The notes below the pieces were generated by a model. The model was given only the letters and a program-made list of their open reading frames with translations. It did not search any database and was not told the origin of the DNA. Of a stretch of DNA of 64,000 bases, positions 8,446-16,452 are shown piece by piece. The first letter of the stretch is position 1. Every line of letters starts with the position of its first letter. This DNA comes from Bacillota bacterium (GTDB taxonomy: Bacteria > Bacillota > Clostridia > Acetivibrionales > DSM-1351). Where the stretch lies: contig JAEZKZ010000016.1 of assembly GCA_023415305.1 (NCBI GenBank), forward strand, positions 8,354-72,353, in the 5' to 3' direction. A program made the position numbers and the translations under genes.

Positions 8446-9030
8446 TTACAATGTACCCTTTGTTGACATAACTCCAACTATTCTGGTGTCAATTTTTGTA
8501 GCTTCATCAAGAGCTCTGCCAAAGGCTTTAAACATGGCTTCAATAATGTGGTGGCAGTTGCTGCCGTGTAAAAGCTTGATGTGAAGGGTAATACCGGCGT
8601 TGAAGGCAACAGCTCTGAAGAATTCCTCCACAAGTTGGGTATCTAGCTGTCCTACCATCTGTTGAGTCATGACGGCATCAAATACAAGAAAAGGCCTGTC
8701 GCTTAAATCAAGAGAGACCTGAACCAGAGATTCGTCCATAGGGACGAAAGCCGTACCATAGCGCTTTATAGATTTTTTATCTCCCAGGGCCTGTCGTATT
8801 GCAAGTCCCAGGGCTATTCCGGTATCTTCCACGGTATGATGGGCATCAACATGCAAATCTCCGTTTACTTCAAATGATGCATCCATTAGACCGTGCTTTG
8901 TAAACAGCACAAGCATATGATCAAAAAACCCTATTCCGGTATTGGTCGTGCAGTCTCCCTTACCATCTATGTTGATCTGAAGCTTTATCTGGGTTTCTTT
9001 TGTATTCCTGTTAACGAAACCTTCTCTCAA
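8446..9030 (-). CDS. hisB: Imidazoleglycerol-phosphate dehydratase
   Basis: Dehydrates imidazole glycerol phosphate to imidazole acetol phosphate. 194 residues, so monofunctional with no fused histidinol-phosphatase. Metal-binding repeats are visible as GFFDHMLVLFTKHG, DVDAHHTVEDTGIALG and LLHGSNCHHIIEAMFKAFGR. A TTG start is likely: GGGGGGA lies seven bases upstream and the protein begins REGFVNRNTKETQI, typical for the family. Confidence 0.96.
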   Translation of the reverse strand: MREGFVNRNTKETQIKLQINIDGKGDCTTNTGIGFFDHMLVLFTKHGLMDASFEVNGDLHVDAHHTVEDTGIALGLAIRQALGDKKSIKRYGTAFVPMDESLVQVSLDLSDRPFLVFDAVMTQQMVGQLDTQLVEEFFRAVAFNAGITLHIKLLHGSNCHHIIEAMFKAFGRALDEATKIDTRIVGVMSTKGTL

Positions 9031-9120
9031 AATGTATCCCCCCGTTCACCAATTATCACCTGCTCAGAATAGTTGTATGATTCCGAACTATTTTTAATTT
9101 TTTCGATAAAATGTTCGAAT

Positions 9121-10194
9121 TTAATTATAACAGATACTAGCAAGTTCATCAAGCAGTACGGTATTTTGTTGGGGAGTACCTACACTAATCCTCATACAGT
9201 TTTCCAATAGTGGTGAGGAACCGAAAATTCTCAGATAAATTCCTTTTTCACATAATTTTTTATAAACTTCCCTGCAATCTTTAACTCTTACCAATATAAA
9301 GTTTGAGTAGGATTGATATACTTCAATACCCTGAATTTTGACAAGTTCCTCTGACAACCGCTTTCTTTCTTCAATAAGGCAGGAGATGTTTTTGCGAATC
9401 TCCTCTTTTTCCTCCAGAACTAATTGGGCTGCATATTGCGACAGCGAACTAATATTATAGGGAGCCCGTGCAAGATTAACCGCCCTCGTCAGGCTTGTAC
9501 CGGCTATTGAATAGCCGCATCTTATTCCGGCAAGTCCATAGGCCTTTGAGAAGGTTCTCAGAACAATAAGATTCTCATATTCTTTTACATATGGTATTAC
9601 AGTCGAATCGCAAAATTCTGCATATGCTTCATCTATAATAACTACTGAGCTTTTACAGTAGCTTACCACCTCAAGAATATCCTCCTTTGGCATCAGATTC
9701 CCTGTGGGATTGTTCGGATTGCAAATGTATATAAGCTTCGGCTTTTCTCTGTCATAGGCTTCAAATATAGTCTGCTTTGAATATTCATACCTGTTTTCCG
9801 GTTCAAGAATATACCTGACCGGAGTTCCTCCTGCAATAACACAGGAATCAGCATACATTCCGAAAGAAGGAGCAGGGTATAATACTTTGTCACCGGGGCC
9901 TACAAATACATTTGCCAGTATTTGAATTAACTGGTCCGAACCTGTACCTACAACTATATTTCTGTAATCCACATTCCAATGTTCCGAAAGATCTTTCCTG
10001 AGCTTTATGGAATCGGTATCGGGATAAAGATTCAATTCCGGGTTGTTCAAAATAAATTCAGCCAGTTTTTGTCTGGCCTTTAATGGCATGTTGAAAGGGC
10101 TTTCGTTTGCATCCAGCTTTATTTTGTAAGGCTGTTGATTTGCATCATATGGTATAAAAGACCGTATTTCAGGTCTTATTAATTCTTCAATCAT
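9121..10194 (-). CDS. hisC: Histidinol-phosphate aminotransferase
   Basis: PLP enzyme converting imidazole acetol phosphate to histidinol phosphate. 357 residues. Class II aminotransferase features: KLDANESPFNMP near the N-terminus, GTGSDQLIQIL, CNPNNPTGN, DEAYAEF and the PLP lysine in RTFSKAYGLAGIRCGY. Start ATG has GGGGAGGAATT directly upstream. A 225-bp gap holding a dispersed repeat separates it from hisD. Confidence 0.96.
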   Translation of the reverse strand: MIEELIRPEIRSFIPYDANQQPYKIKLDANESPFNMPLKARQKLAEFILNNPELNLYPDTDSIKLRKDLSEHWNVDYRNIVVGTGSDQLIQILANVFVGPGDKVLYPAPSFGMYADSCVIAGGTPVRYILEPENRYEYSKQTIFEAYDREKPKLIYICNPNNPTGNLMPKEDILEVVSYCKSSVVIIDEAYAEFCDSTVIPYVKEYENLIVLRTFSKAYGLAGIRCGYSIAGTSLTRAVNLARAPYNISSLSQYAAQLVLEEKEEIRKNISCLIEERKRLSEELVKIQGIEVYQSYSNFILVRVKDCREVYKKLCEKGIYLRIFGSSPLLENCMRISVGTPQQNTVLLDELASICYN

Positions 10195-10206
10195 AATTCC
10201 TCCCCT

Positions 10207-10234
10207 CTACGCGCATAGCACGTACACAAATAGA
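10207..10234 (-). repeat. Dispersed palindromic repeat upstream of hisC
   Basis: Partner of the repeat before hisF. The minus strand contains TACGTGC-TAT-GCGCGTA, an inverted repeat with one mismatch, followed by the hisC ribosome binding site. A weaker relative, TCGCTGAATACGTTGA, lies before hisD near 11735. Confidence 0.5.
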
Positions 10235-10419
10235 ATTAAAAAGCAGCAGGCTCTGTATCAGCAACTTAATCACTGAGTTCCGGAATCAAACTACCTTCTT
10301 CAGGCCGGCTGACTCCAGTCTGCCCATTACTAGCTATTGTTCTTACTATGGACTGCTAACTAATAACTGATGATTATTGACTTCTATACATCCACTTCCA
10401 TTTATCTGCTTCTGTTTCC

Positions 10420-11724
10420 TTAACTTCCGAATCTCACCTTGATAGCATTTGCATGGGCATCCAGCAGCTCTGCCTCAGCAAATCTGATTATGTCCCTGCT
10501 GCTTTTTTCAAGGGCTGACCTGTTGTAATAAATAAGGCTGGATTTCTTTATAAACTGATCTACGTTAACCGGTGAAGAAAATCTTGCAGTACCGCTGGTG
10601 GGCAAAACATGACTGGGCCCTGCCATATAATCTCCAAGGGGCTCAGGAGAATAGTTTCCCACAAAAATTGCTCCGGCATTTTTTATCCGTCCCAGAAGGC
10701 TCATGGGTTCTTCCACACATATTTCCAGATGTTCCGGAGCTATTTTATTTGATAATTCTATAGCTTTGTCAATACTGTCAACAAGTATGGCATATCCAAA
10801 ATCTTTAAGTGATTTCTCAGTTATTGAGCCCCTGCTTAAGGTTGCAAACTGCTTTTCCAGTTCTACTTCTACCTGTTCTATAAGCTTAGGGTCATTTGTA
10901 ATCAGTACTGATGAAGCCAGTTTATCGTGTTCAGCCTGTGAAAGCAGATCGGCCGCCACATACTCCGGCTTTGCTGTTGAATCTGCTATTACAAGAATTT
11001 CACTTGGGCCGGCAAACATATCTATATCACAATCTCCGAAGATAAGACGCTTTGCAGTTGAGACATACACATTTCCGGGTCCGCATATTTTATCCACTGC
11101 CGGGACTGATTCGGTACCATATGCCATTGCAGCAATAGCCTGTGCTCCGCCAATTCTGAAAATTTCGTCTATTCCGGCTTCTCTGGCTGCAACAAGCATT
11201 GCGGGATTTACACGGCCATCCTTTGACGGCGGTGTACACATAATCATGGTTTTTACACCGGCAACCTTAGCCGGGACAGCGGTCATAAGCACTGATGATA
11301 TTAATGGAGCTGTCCCACCAGGAACATACAAACCCACCTTTTCCAGTGGTCTTACAAGTTGTCCCAGAACCGTCCCCTCTTCCGAGGGATTGATCCAACT
11401 GTTTTGAAGCTGTTTTTCATGAAAACTCTGAATATTCTGCTTTGCCCTTTTAATAGTTTCCAGTAGATCGGGGTCAATTTTTTTATAAGCCTCAGATATT
11501 TCTTCAGCAGATACGGTAATTTCCTTTATTTCAGCCTGGTCAAATTTCCTGGTGTATTCTCTGAGGGCATTGTCTCCATTCAAGTTAACATTTTCGAGAA
11601 TATCAGCAACAATTTTTATTATACTTGCTCCATCCTGCGATTTAGTTCTCTGTGTAAGTTTTTTATATAATTCATTGGCTTTCAGGCCATTTTCATCCCT
11701 GGTCAGATCTAAAATGTTTATCAT
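10420..11724 (-). CDS. hisD: Histidinol dehydrogenase
   Basis: NAD- and zinc-dependent enzyme catalysing the last two oxidations to histidine. 434 residues from the ATG at 11724, which has GGAGG five bases upstream; an upstream TTG at 11739 overlaps that site and is rejected. Motifs: PGGTAPLISSVLMTAVPAKV, MFAGPSEILVIAD, the catalytic region LLSQAEHDKLASS, APEHLEI and GPSHVLPTSGTARF. Confidence 0.97.
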   Translation of the reverse strand: MINILDLTRDENGLKANELYKKLTQRTKSQDGASIIKIVADILENVNLNGDNALREYTRKFDQAEIKEITVSAEEISEAYKKIDPDLLETIKRAKQNIQSFHEKQLQNSWINPSEEGTVLGQLVRPLEKVGLYVPGGTAPLISSVLMTAVPAKVAGVKTMIMCTPPSKDGRVNPAMLVAAREAGIDEIFRIGGAQAIAAMAYGTESVPAVDKICGPGNVYVSTAKRLIFGDCDIDMFAGPSEILVIADSTAKPEYVAADLLSQAEHDKLASSVLITNDPKLIEQVEVELEKQFATLSRGSITEKSLKDFGYAILVDSIDKAIELSNKIAPEHLEICVEEPMSLLGRIKNAGAIFVGNYSPEPLGDYMAGPSHVLPTSGTARFSSPVNVDQFIKKSSLIYYNRSALEKSSRDIIRFAEAELLDAHANAIKVRFGS

Positions 11725-11789
11725 CTTTACCTCCTTCAACGTATTCAGCGAAATTTTGTGATATATAAACTACAAAAACCACATTTAAA

Positions 11790-12434
11790 TTAGCCTTTTA
11801 ATAGCAGCTGCTCACGTACTCCGTCAATTATCCTCTGAATTCTCTCATTCTCCATCTTCATGCTTACTCTGTTCACAACCATTCTTGCACTGATATCCGA
11901 AATATTATCCAGTACTACAAGCCCATTCTCCTTTAAGGTTCTTCCGCTTTCCACAAGGTCAACTATTACTTCTGACAAGCCCACAAGAGGTGCAAGTTCA
12001 ACTGACCCATTCAGCTTTATTATTTCAACGCTCTCTCGTCTGGTCTTTTCAAAGTAATTCCTTGCAATGTTGGGATACTTAGTCCCGACTCTTTTTATTG
12101 TTAATTCATCTATTCTCCCCAGAAGCTCAGCAGGTCCGGCCAATGCCATTTTGCAGGCGGCAAAGCCCAGATCCAGAACCTCATAAAGATTCCTACCCTC
12201 TTCAAGAATGGTGTCCTTACCGACAATACCTATATCAGCAGCACCGTATTCTACATATGTAGGAACGTCTGCAGGCTTTGCAAGAAAGAATTTAATCTTA
12301 TTTTTTTCATCTGACAATATAAGCTTTCTTGTGGACGACTTCAATTCAGAACAATCAATTCCAATAGCTTCAAACAGCTCAACTGACATTTCTGTAAGTC
12401 TTCCTTTAGACAGTGCGATAGTTAAATACCTCAT
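11790..12434 (-). CDS. hisG: ATP phosphoribosyltransferase, short catalytic form
   Basis: First enzyme of histidine synthesis. 214 residues, the short form that lacks the C-terminal regulatory domain and needs HisZ. It opens MRYLTIALSKGRL and carries the PRPP-binding region with GLSEVIVDLVESGRTLKENG. GGAGG lies four bases upstream of the ATG. It follows hisZ by 36 bases, matching the need for an equal supply of the two subunits. Confidence 0.97.
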   Translation of the reverse strand: MRYLTIALSKGRLTEMSVELFEAIGIDCSELKSSTRKLILSDEKNKIKFFLAKPADVPTYVEYGAADIGIVGKDTILEEGRNLYEVLDLGFAACKMALAGPAELLGRIDELTIKRVGTKYPNIARNYFEKTRRESVEIIKLNGSVELAPLVGLSEVIVDLVESGRTLKENGLVVLDNISDISARMVVNRVSMKMENERIQRIIDGVREQLLLKG

Positions 12435-12470
12435 ATTCCCTCCGTTTAAAATGAATGGTTGTGGTCACCT

Positions 12471-13730
12471 TTAATTCCCGCTTAGTATCCTGTTAACACT
12501 GGTCTCATTAATTGTACCGTTAACTAAGTCATGTACCCTAATAGCTCCGCCGTCATCAATCAGGATTACTCCGCCTATCTGCTTGGACCGTGCGTATTCA
12601 AGCCCCTTTTCAATCCCTTCGTTCAACATCATTGTCTCAATATTCATATTCTGTTTTCTGAGAGTCTCTGCAATCTCAATGGCAATCTTTCTATTGGTTT
12701 TTTTATAGCAAATTAAGGAGTCCACACCAGGTCTGTCTTTTGATAAAAGAGTTTTACCGAGCGCCATCATAAGCATATTTATTCCTATTGAAAAACCTAT
12801 GGCCGGGCATTCCTTGCCGAAGGTTGAGGTAAGACTGTCATACCTGCCTCCTGAAAGTATGGGAAAGCCTACCCCGAAGGTAAAGCCTCTGAAAATTATT
12901 CCCGTGTCATAATCAGGCCCCTTAAGCATACCAAGGTCAATTGATATGTATTTCGTAAAACCGTAGTCTCCAAGAATATTAATTACTTCTTCAATATTTT
13001 CAAGGGCAGCAATACTTCTCTTGTTCCTGGTTATCTTTTTCAGCTTTTCTATAACGTCCAGTGATCCGAATAAACCTGGCAATTTTAGTATCAGCTCTCT
13101 TAATTCTGAGGGCATATTGTACTGATCAACTATTTCTTCCACACCAACATAATCCTTCCTATCAATCAGTTTTGATATTCTGGATATATCTTTTTCGGAC
13201 AGACCAGCTTCCTCAGCAAGCCCGTTAAAAAACTCAACTTGACCTATATCTATCTGAAAATTTTCAAGTCCGGCAGCCTTTAAAGTATTTATGGCTACAG
13301 CAATAATCTCGGCATCACTTTCACAGGAGGAATCTCCCAGAAGTTCCACGCCAACCTGAGTAAACTCATTCTGACGTCCCCCTCCAACCTCGTTAAACCT
13401 AAAAACATTTCCAATATAGGAATATTTTATTGGAAGCTGAACATCACGATTTTTAGTAGCTGTAATTCGGGCAACCGGAACTGTAATATCCGGCCTAAGC
13501 ACCAGTATACGCCCTTTTTGATCAAAGAATTTTACCATTGCCTCCTGGGGAAAGGATTCAATCTCCGTTGAAAAAACGTCATAAAATTCAATGGTTGGTG
13601 TTTCTATTTCATAAAAGCCATAGGATCTGAAGGTTTTACGGATACGGCTTTCCATTTCTCTTTTGGCATAACATTCATCAAACAGGATATCCTGCACCCC
13701 GTCAGGAGTATATATTTTCCACTTTGACAT
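12471..13730 (-). CDS. hisZ: ATP phosphoribosyltransferase regulatory subunit
   Basis: Histidyl-tRNA synthetase paralogue that activates HisG-short and mediates histidine feedback; not a tRNA synthetase. 419 residues. Class II core motifs are visible: motif 2-like RPDITVPVARI and FRFNEVGGGRQNEFTQ, and motif 3-like SGGRYDSLTSTFGKECPAIGF. The anticodon-binding domain of true HisRS is reduced. First gene of the operon, GAGGTAATT before ATG, about 100 bases downstream of the predicted start of transcription. Confidence 0.93.
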   Translation of the reverse strand: MSKWKIYTPDGVQDILFDECYAKREMESRIRKTFRSYGFYEIETPTIEFYDVFSTEIESFPQEAMVKFFDQKGRILVLRPDITVPVARITATKNRDVQLPIKYSYIGNVFRFNEVGGGRQNEFTQVGVELLGDSSCESDAEIIAVAINTLKAAGLENFQIDIGQVEFFNGLAEEAGLSEKDISRISKLIDRKDYVGVEEIVDQYNMPSELRELILKLPGLFGSLDVIEKLKKITRNKRSIAALENIEEVINILGDYGFTKYISIDLGMLKGPDYDTGIIFRGFTFGVGFPILSGGRYDSLTSTFGKECPAIGFSIGINMLMMALGKTLLSKDRPGVDSLICYKKTNRKIAIEIAETLRKQNMNIETMMLNEGIEKGLEYARSKQIGGVILIDDGGAIRVHDLVNGTINETSVNRILSGN

Positions 13731-13835
13731 AATTACCTCGCTAAATAATTTAATAATGTATAAGCATTAAAGTCTTACCATTTATTTAATTTAGTAAACT
13801 AAAGTGATAAACTGGTAAATTGATAAATTATAATC

Positions 13836-13864
13836 ATTATAATTTATTTTATTATATCAGTCAA
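13836..13864 (-). promoter_or_regulatory. Histidine operon promoter (SigA type)
   Basis: TTGACT (13859-13864) and TATAAT (13836-13841) are separated by exactly 17 bases on the minus strand. Transcription would begin near 13829. No T-box or long leader fits in the remaining 100 bases. Confidence 0.8.
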
Positions 13865-13890
13865 TAGGTCTTAATTAATAGGTCTTAATT
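13863..13890. promoter_or_regulatory. Tandem 14-bp repeat at the -35 region, candidate operator
   Basis: AATAGGTCTTAATT occurs twice in direct, gap-free tandem (13863-13876, 13877-13890). The first copy touches the -35 hexamer of the his promoter. This is where a regulator would bind, but its identity is unknown. Confidence 0.5.
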
Positions 13891-13987
13891 ATATGGAATT
13901 ATAAATACCTCCTTGTATAGGTAAAATATAAATCCTATTCCTACAAACAAACTGAAGAATAAAAAATAGATAAATATAAATTCCTAT

Positions 13988-14018
13988 ACAAAAAAGCTGC
14001 CGGATTAATGCCGGCAGC
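13988..14018 (-). terminator. Terminator of the sigma factor-gerW operon
   Basis: Minus-strand GCTGCCGG-N7-CCGGCAGC followed by TTTTTT, 18 bases beyond the gerW stop. Confidence 0.92.
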
Positions 14019-14035
14019 CCTGATTCATAGTTAAC

Positions 14036-14419
14036 TTACTCTTCAATATTTTGTTCAACTTCTTTTTCTTGATTTTTATCATTAATCTTTTCTATAATAC
14101 CCGGAACCATATCCACCAGCTTATCCAGACCTCCGGATTTCTTTATGGGCAGAAGCTCAACCTTGTCATTCTGGATAACCAGTACTGCTGTAGGAGCTAT
14201 CTTGGCTCCGGTACCTCCACCTCCGCCTAAACCACCGTTGCCCTTATCATCAGTACCGTTGCCTCCTCCCACACCCAAACCGAAGGTGAGATTTATAAAC
14301 GGTACTAATGTGGTTTCACCAATTGTTATGGGCTCACCCACTACAGTTTTTGTCTTCAGAAAATTTTCCAACTTATCAAAAATCACTTCTACGTTTTCTT
14401 TAAAATCAAATTGTGCCAT
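14036..14419 (-). CDS. gerW: GerW (YtfJ) family sporulation protein
   Basis: 127 residues. Family features: N-terminal helix VEVIFDKLENFLKTKTVVGEP, the strand GETTLVPFINLTFGLGVGGG, a glycine-rich GNGGLGGGGGTGAKIAPTAVLVI core and the closing Lys/Glu-rich tail. In Bacillus the homologue is a forespore protein needed for proper germination. The start region overlaps the end of the DUF2953 gene by 31 bases, a pairing often seen in clostridia. Confidence 0.88.
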   Translation of the reverse strand: MAQFDFKENVEVIFDKLENFLKTKTVVGEPITIGETTLVPFINLTFGLGVGGGNGTDDKGNGGLGGGGGTGAKIAPTAVLVIQNDKVELLPIKKSGGLDKLVDMVPGIIEKINDKNQEKEVEQNIEE

Positions 14420-15111
14420 CTTTTTAATCTCCTTTTTATTTTTATTTTTTGGTTTTTAATGAAAATAGTTCTAAAAGGCCTGGTTACCAAAAATTCTATC
14501 GCAACTAGTAATAGATAGAATAATTGAATTCTTCCTGCAATGGTTAGACTACCTTTTAGTTCTTCTTCCTCAAAACTTGTTTGAAGATGAATATTGAATT
14601 TATCTAAAATCGCATAACCAGCTCCCTGTAACGCACACAGAAACCCTGTATACATAGGATCTTCAAAGCCTACTTTCGAATAAAGCTCAAATTTCGCCGG
14701 CATGCAATGATTTAGTAATTTTAAAAGACAATGTACTGCTTTTTCTAATATTTCTCTAGTAAAATAGCTATACGGGGGTTTATTTCCGGACTTGTTACCT
14801 TTGTCCTGATTATCTTTATGTTTAGATTTCTTTTCTTTTCCGGGTTCTCCAGTTATATTCCGATGTACCCCAAATATTTGAATGGTTGAGGAAATGCTTT
14901 CAGCCTGGTAATTAATATGTAATTTAACCCCTCCGAATAGCCAGGATACCTGTAATCTAAACCAGGAATCATCCAACTTTTCACCTGTAAAGTAGTATCT
15001 GAAGGGTATCAATAAAACAGCCAACAGTATTAATAACAGAATCTGAAGTAATATTAATAAAATCAGAAGTAATAATAGGAATATCTGACCCAAAATATAT
15101 AAAATCAGCAT
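14389..15111 (-). CDS. DUF2953 domain-containing membrane protein
   Basis: 240 residues. A long Leu/Ile-rich N-terminal membrane segment (about residues 3-38) is followed by the DUF2953 fold and a charged linker with GKEKKSKHKDNQDKGNKSGNK at about 95-115. The later part has the family-like GFEDPMYTGFLCALQGAGYAIL stretch and a basic C-terminus. AGGAGGC precedes the ATG. Function unknown; the position between an anti-sigma candidate and gerW suggests a sporulation or envelope role. Confidence 0.8.
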   Translation of the reverse strand: MLILYILGQIFLLLLLILLILLQILLLILLAVLLIPFRYYFTGEKLDDSWFRLQVSWLFGGVKLHINYQAESISSTIQIFGVHRNITGEPGKEKKSKHKDNQDKGNKSGNKPPYSYFTREILEKAVHCLLKLLNHCMPAKFELYSKVGFEDPMYTGFLCALQGAGYAILDKFNIHLQTSFEEEELKGSLTIAGRIQLFYLLLVAIEFLVTRPFRTIFIKNQKIKIKRRLKRWHNLILKKT

Positions 15112-15131
15112 TAAAGCCTCCTATCAAAGTT

Positions 15132-15593
15132 TTACTTTGAAGCCACAATCTTTTTCAATCGCTTTTTAACTCCTCTGGCAATCCCCTTAGATATACCTTT
15201 TGATGCCTTTTTCATTATTTCGGGAGTCTGCTTGGCCCCTGGGATATGTTCAATAATCTTTTTTGTGTGCCTTAAATTGTTCAACTGGATGTCAACAACT
15301 TTTCTGGCTATACCCTTTTCCTCTATGCCCAGAACCATGTCAATCAGACCTTTCGACATTCCGTTCAGTTCCTCAGGATATTCAACCTCATAGTTGCTCT
15401 TGTTTCCAAGCTCCCAGAACATCAGCTTCAGCTCGGAAAGTTCTCTTCTGCAAGCCCTGCATACACTTAAGTGCCCTTCTACAATGAGCTTTTCAAAAGG
15501 ATCTATTGAACCTTCCAGGTAATCCTGCAGTAAAGCAGTGTCCATTTTGACACACTTTTCTTCTATTATGTCGTCGTTAATGTTATGAAGCAT
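15132..15593 (-). CDS. Zinc-finger anti-sigma factor candidate
   Basis: 153 residues. The N-terminal part has the zf-HC2/ZAS signature HLSVCRACRREL at about residues 41-52, preceded by LLQDYLEGSIDPFEKLIVE, typical of anti-sigma zinc-binding helices. No transmembrane segment is seen, so it would be cytosolic, with a basic C-terminus rich in GI(A/S)KG repeats. It follows the ECF sigma gene, the usual order. Its ribosome binding site GGAGGTTAAT is part of a dispersed repeat. Confidence 0.82.
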   Translation of the reverse strand: MLHNINDDIIEEKCVKMDTALLQDYLEGSIDPFEKLIVEGHLSVCRACRRELSELKLMFWELGNKSNYEVEYPEELNGMSKGLIDMVLGIEEKGIARKVVDIQLNNLRHTKKIIEHIPGAKQTPEIMKKASKGISKGIARGVKKRLKKIVASK

Positions 15594-15740
15594 ATTAACC
15601 TCCTAAGCCACGTAATGGCTTTGAGCCAACCTTGTGGCCACAAATAGTGATGAAATATCTATCCTTTATCGCAATAGGGCGAATAAAGGAGGTTAATTTG
15701 GAAGACGAGTATTAGCGAGTCTTTTAAGCTAAACCTCCCA
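15594..15740. repeat. Dispersed repeat element, copy A
   Basis: A 104-bp core (15594-15697) is bounded by inverted ends ATTAACCTCC and GGAGGTTAAT. On the minus strand it contains CCTTTATTCGCC / GCGATAAAGG and GTGGCCAC stems. A further 40 bases (to the sigma factor stop) match copy B too. The core abuts the start codon of the zinc-finger gene. Confidence 0.8.
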
Positions 15741-16298
15741 AACGCCCTGTTTAATCAAATTTTCTTTAAGTGTTGCTCTTCCGTTATGTATAAGCGTTTT
15801 GACAGTTCCTGCAGGAAGCTTCATTGTTCCGGCTATCTCATCATATTTCATATGTTTCATGTGCCTTAGTAAAATAGCCATTCGCTGCTTATCAGGAAGC
15901 TTTTTTATAGCATCTTCCAATGATTTTTTTGTATCCTTGCAGACAATTGAAGCTTCAGTAGTAGTATTTGAACCGATAATATTCTGAAGTTCATCTCCAT
16001 CTTCGGTAGTTTGATTCAAAGAAATACTTTCCCTACGGCTTCTAAGGAAATTCAGGCACCTGTTTACTGTGATTTTCTTTATCCAGGGAAGGATCGAATA
16101 CTGCTCCTTAAAGCCTCCAAAGGCCTTAAATACAGCAATGAATACTTCCTGGGTAATATCCAGAGCATCCTCCTTGTTTCCTGAATAGTGATAGGCAATT
16201 GAATAGACATACTTTCTATATCTTTCATAAACAAGTTCCAGACCTCTTCTGTTGTTTTTTTCATATTCTTTAAATATATTTAAATCTGAAACCTCCAA
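15729..16298 (-). CDS. ECF RNA polymerase sigma factor
   Basis: 189 residues, sigma-70 family group 4. Region 2 is visible as YERYRKYVYSIAYHYSGNKE and DALDITQEVFIAVFKAF, followed by WIKKITVNRCLNFLRSRR; region 4 as LEDAIKKLPDKQRMAILLRH and YDEIAGTMKLPAGTVKTLIH. A TTG at 16298 is the likely start, with GGATAAGG upstream; the GGAGG right after the TTG is coding. It is followed by the zinc-finger anti-sigma candidate, DUF2953 and gerW, forming one operon. Confidence 0.93.
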   Translation of the reverse strand: MEVSDLNIFKEYEKNNRRGLELVYERYRKYVYSIAYHYSGNKEDALDITQEVFIAVFKAFGGFKEQYSILPWIKKITVNRCLNFLRSRRESISLNQTTEDGDELQNIIGSNTTTEASIVCKDTKKSLEDAIKKLPDKQRMAILLRHMKHMKYDEIAGTMKLPAGTVKTLIHNGRATLKENLIKQGVWEV

Positions 16299-16348
16299 TT
16301 ACCTTATCCCCACCTTTTCTTGTGCCATGCTTATATATACACACTTAA

Positions 16349-16396
16349 ATAAAAAAAGTTTTAGAAAATTAGTATTTTTTTCTAAAACTTTTTTTA
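16349..16396 (-). terminator. Terminator downstream of pcrA
   Basis: Perfect 17-bp inverted repeat, arms 16351-16367 and 16379-16395 (AAAAAAAGTTTTAGAAA). It ends in T-runs on both strands, so it can stop pcrA transcription on the minus strand. Confidence 0.85.
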
Positions 16397-16452
16397 AAAT
16401 TATTTTAACTTATTCTTACTAATCGAGCTATCAATATTGCATACATCCTATG

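Noticed and set aside
13731..13835. T-box or histidine attenuator before hisZ
   Set aside because: Only about 100 bases from the predicted start; no T-box core, histidine codon run or terminator/antiterminator pair.
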